From the NCBI RefSeq assembly GCF_900102545.1, contig NZ_FNBN01000001.1, positions 346,758 through 410,757 of the forward strand: a stretch of DNA of 64,000 bases, given 5' to 3'. The notes under the pieces are model-generated. The model made no database searches, was not told the DNA's origin, and saw nothing but the letters and a program-made list of their open reading frames with translations. This document shows positions 62,177 to 64,000 of the stretch, in pieces (within the stretch, counting starts at the first letter, position 1; every line of letters begins with the position of its first letter). The stretch comes from Chitinophaga filiformis (lineage in GTDB: Bacteria; Bacteroidota; Bacteroidia; Chitinophagales; Chitinophagaceae). Made by a program: the position numbers and the translations under genes.

Positions 62177-63112
62177 ATGAACATTATACAACCACTATAT
62201 CCTACCCAACAGATAGAAGAGATCAAACGTTTCTATAGCAGGGAACAAACAACCGGTCCCGAGATCTGGTCCAGGGAAATCCGTCTGGAAAATGCCCGGA
62301 TGTTCTGGTACACATACATTGCCGACAAAGAATATCATATGCCAATGCGGCAGATGGGAGAGCGGGTGGAAATGCATTTCAAGCTGCATGGTAAATCAGG
62401 CGTTTCTTACGAAGGACAACACTTCGTAATGAAGACCAATGAACAGAGTCTTTTTTACCAGCATGACCTGGAAGGAGAATTTATCCTGTTTCCCGGTGAA
62501 GAAAGTTCCTTCTTTGAAGTAGAACTCTCCCGTTCTGCATTTGAGTCACTGGTAACGGAGGAATGCCCTTTTCTGCAACAGTTCTCCGAACAATTGCAAA
62601 CACCCCGCCATCACCTGTGGCCGGGTCATACGATGGCCATCACGCCCCAGATGCATATGATCATCACTGAAATGGCCACTACCGCTTACACCGGACAAAT
62701 GAAACGCCTGTTCCTGGAAGCGAAACTCATAGAATTGTTCCTGCTCCAGGCGAGCGGGTTTGACCAGTATACGCCTCATTCCGCCGACCTCCGGCCCGCA
62801 GACGTCGAGCGACTGCATGCCGCCAGGCAATACCTGGAACAACACTTTACAGACGACTGTTCCATCATTTCACTGGCCAGCCAGGTGGGCATCAATCAGA
62901 AGAAACTGAAACAGGGATTTAAAGCATTATTTGGGCATACCGTATTCGGCTACCTCAGCCATATACGGATGGAAAAAGCCAAACAATTGCTGCTCGATGA
63001 GAAGAAAACTGTGGGAGAGGTGTCAGAATTGGTTGGGTATCAACATCAGCAACATTTTGCGGCGGCATTTAAGAGAAAGTACAATATTCTACCAGGAAGT
63101 CTTAAAAATTAA
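62177..63112 (+). CDS. AraC family transcriptional regulator
   Basis: ATG 62177 gives 311 residues beginning MNIIQPLYPTQQIEEIKRFY; the upstream extension is leader. The C-terminal AraC domain is complete (SIISLASQVGINQKKLKQGF, EVSELVGYQHQQHFAAAFKR, NILPGSLKN). The N-terminal half resembles the sensor of siderophore-type regulators (PchR-like: HMPMRQMGERVEMHFKLHG). It is divergent from the YciI-like gene. No siderophore genes are near, so the effector is unknown. Confidence 0.9.
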   Translation: MNIIQPLYPTQQIEEIKRFYSREQTTGPEIWSREIRLENARMFWYTYIADKEYHMPMRQMGERVEMHFKLHGKSGVSYEGQHFVMKTNEQSLFYQHDLEGEFILFPGEESSFFEVELSRSAFESLVTEECPFLQQFSEQLQTPRHHLWPGHTMAITPQMHMIITEMATTAYTGQMKRLFLEAKLIELFLLQASGFDQYTPHSADLRPADVERLHAARQYLEQHFTDDCSIISLASQVGINQKKLKQGFKALFGHTVFGYLSHIRMEKAKQLLLDEKKTVGEVSELVGYQHQQHFAAAFKRKYNILPGSLKN

Positions 63113-63138
63113 GGAGCCTGTGACCCGATGTAAAAACA

Positions 63139-63222
63139 AACGTGATTAACAAAACATAATAGGACTCCGGCAGGAGTCCCATTGTTTGTAGCCCGGGGTG
63201 ATTAACCCCGGGGACCAATGAT
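63139..63222 (-). repeat. Interspersed GC-rich palindromic element, copy 2
   Basis: AACAAAACATAATAGGACTC, a GGACTCC-GGCA-GGAGTCC hairpin, CATTGTTTGTAGC and CCGGGGTGATTAACCCCGGG follow in order. The copy at 63876-63945 carries the same parts in reverse orientation. Confidence 0.8.
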
Positions 63223-63465
63223 CCATCCACCCGGATGATATCCCGGAATGATCCACGCCATAATTCCCCCGATAATAACCACGGGACAATGATTCACGCG
63301 GTATGCCAATAACGCCCCAATGATTTCCCAGCACCCGGGACCCGCTCAACCATGATTTCACGCAGTGTGTCCAATGATATCCGCGGGACCAAATAATATT
63401 TTTCATTTCTCATTGGGGTAAAGACCCTCCTGATGATTTCTATACAAAACTGACATCATTGCTTG

Positions 63466-63520
63466 TTCTCTGCTAGTTCTCTGCTAGTTCTCTGCTTCTT
63501 CTCTGCCTGTCCTCTCCCTG
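63466..63520 (+). repeat. Array of five 11-bp tandem repeats (A)
   Basis: TTCTCTGCTAG is repeated at exact 11-base steps: two perfect copies (63466, 63477), then TTCTCTGCTTC, TTCTCTGCCTG and TCCTCTCCCTG. After 7 more bases comes GTTAAAATAATATCAG (63528-63543). Confidence 0.85.
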
Positions 63521-63587
63521 CTTTTTGGTTAAAATAATATCAGCAAGTTGTTGCTTAGGTGCTTTTTTATGCTGAATTGACCATAAT

Positions 63588-63642
63588 GCTAGTTCGACGC
63601 TTATTCGACGCTAGTTCGATGCTAGTTCGAATACTGTTCGAG
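63588..63642 (+). repeat. Array of five 11-bp tandem repeats (B)
   Basis: GCTAGTTCGAC, GCTTATTCGAC, GCTAGTTCGAT, GCTAGTTCGAA and TACTGTTCGAG follow at exact 11-base steps. After 12 bases comes GTTAAAATAATATCAG again (63655-63670). The core GCTAGTTC is shared with array A, so the two arrays look like diverged copies of one unit. Confidence 0.85.
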
Positions 63643-63875
63643 CGGGGTGTTTGCGTTAAAATAATATCAGGTTTATTTCCGGGGGGACATGGGGGATTAT
63701 CGGATCGATCATTCCCGGGGGTATCATCGTGGGATATAACGATGTGGATCGTTCCCCGGTGGCGTCCGGGGCGGATCGCGGGGCACGGGGGGCCATCCCG
63801 CGCGGATCGCGGTCCCCGGGGTTACACCCCGCGTGGATCGCGGCCCGGGGTTATCACCCCCACGCGGATCATCGG

Positions 63876-63945
63876 TCCCCGGGGTTACACCCCGCGCTAC
63901 AAACAATGGGACTCCTAACGGAGTCCTATTATGGTTTGTTAATGG
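63876..63945 (+). repeat. Interspersed GC-rich palindromic element, copy 3
   Basis: CCCGGGGTTACACCCCGCGC, TACAAACAATG and a GGACTCC/GGAGTCC hairpin with TATTATGGTTTGTTAA match copy 2 in reverse orientation and the layout of copy 1 at 22172. Confidence 0.8.
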
Positions 63946-64000
63946 CGTTTGTTGGGCCGGGGACCATCGTGGGCGGCATGGCGTGGGATTATTCCCCCGG

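Larger units (their letters stand above)
63113..64000. other. Repeat-rich non-coding end of the window
   Basis: The last 888 bases hold no credible gene. They consist of a GC-rich palindromic element at each end in opposite orientation, a stretch of degenerate AATGAT-type repeats (63212-63400), two 11-bp tandem arrays each followed by the same 16-mer, and a very GC-rich block (63680-63900) in which CGCGGATCGCGG and CCCCGGGGTTACACCCCGCG recur. The region continues past the window edge. Confidence 0.7.

Noticed and set aside
63466..63642. CRISPR array or iterons of a replication origin
   Set aside because: The 11-bp units are contiguous without spacers. No replication initiator gene or DnaA-box cluster was seen in the window, so an origin call has no support.
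63146..63918. Open frames of 86, 119 and 60 residues in the GC-rich repeat region
   Set aside because: Their products are Gly/Arg/Pro/Trp repeats that follow the DNA repeats in any frame. They have no start signals or domain features.

Overview
The window looks like a chromosomal segment of a Bacteroidota bacterium, most likely Chitinophaga or a close relative (Chitinophagaceae). The grounds are two SusC/SusD pairs, an ECF sigma/FecR trans-envelope signalling set, many glycoside hydrolases, several AraC regulators, and promoters of the Bacteroidota TAnnTTTG type at many starts with no clear Shine-Dalgarno sequences. No insertion sequence, prophage, rRNA, canonical tRNA or CRISPR array was found.

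Layout. 0-9.5 kb: the start of a LytS-type sensor kinase, an AraC regulator with an SDR dehydrogenase, an AT-rich small-protein/GNAT cassette with a dyad operator, a tyrosine phosphatase, small membrane proteins, OsmC, a TetR pair with a clear operator, a P460-like haem protein and a beta-hydroxyacid dehydrogenase. 9.5-19.4 kb: a GH128-like lipoprotein, an aldo/keto reductase, thioredoxin, and a TolC-RND-adaptor efflux operon preceded by an AraC regulator. 19.5-24 kb: an AbiEi/AbiEii cassette, a class 3 lipase, a repeat cluster, an AhpD-like protein and a pirin. 24.2-26.5 kb: a Ro60 (TROVE) protein followed directly by five tandem Y-RNA-like units, three of which carry a permuted tRNA-like module. 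This is the most notable system in the window. 26.8-35.5 kb: a small unknown protein, divergent MFS/MarR-OsmC, a YiiX-like hydrolase, a TPR protein, a secreted endonuclease/phosphatase-like protein, a DinB-fold protein and DNA polymerase IV.

35.6-50.2 kb holds two polysaccharide utilisation loci. The first is a SusC/SusD pair whose leader contains five 53-bp tandem repeats. The second is ECF sigma, FecR, STN-containing SusC, SusD and a sialidase-like hydrolase. All read on the minus strand, and the second set forms a complete surface-signalling circuit. 50.3-56.8 kb: ferritin, cupin, a TlpA-like thioredoxin, a 92-nt near-perfect palindrome, a sugar porter, an alpha/beta hydrolase, a shortened AraC protein and an aldo/keto reductase. 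57.1-61.5 kb: GH95 fucosidase and GH39 glycosidase with operator-like dyads in their leaders. 61.8-63.1 kb: a YciI-like protein and a divergent AraC regulator. 63.1-64 kb is non-coding and packed with repeats: inverted GC-rich elements around two related arrays of 11-bp repeats.

Start codons were often moved inward from the longest open frame to the first methionine that gives a family-typical N terminus or signal peptide. All function calls rest on reading motifs by eye; no database search was run.
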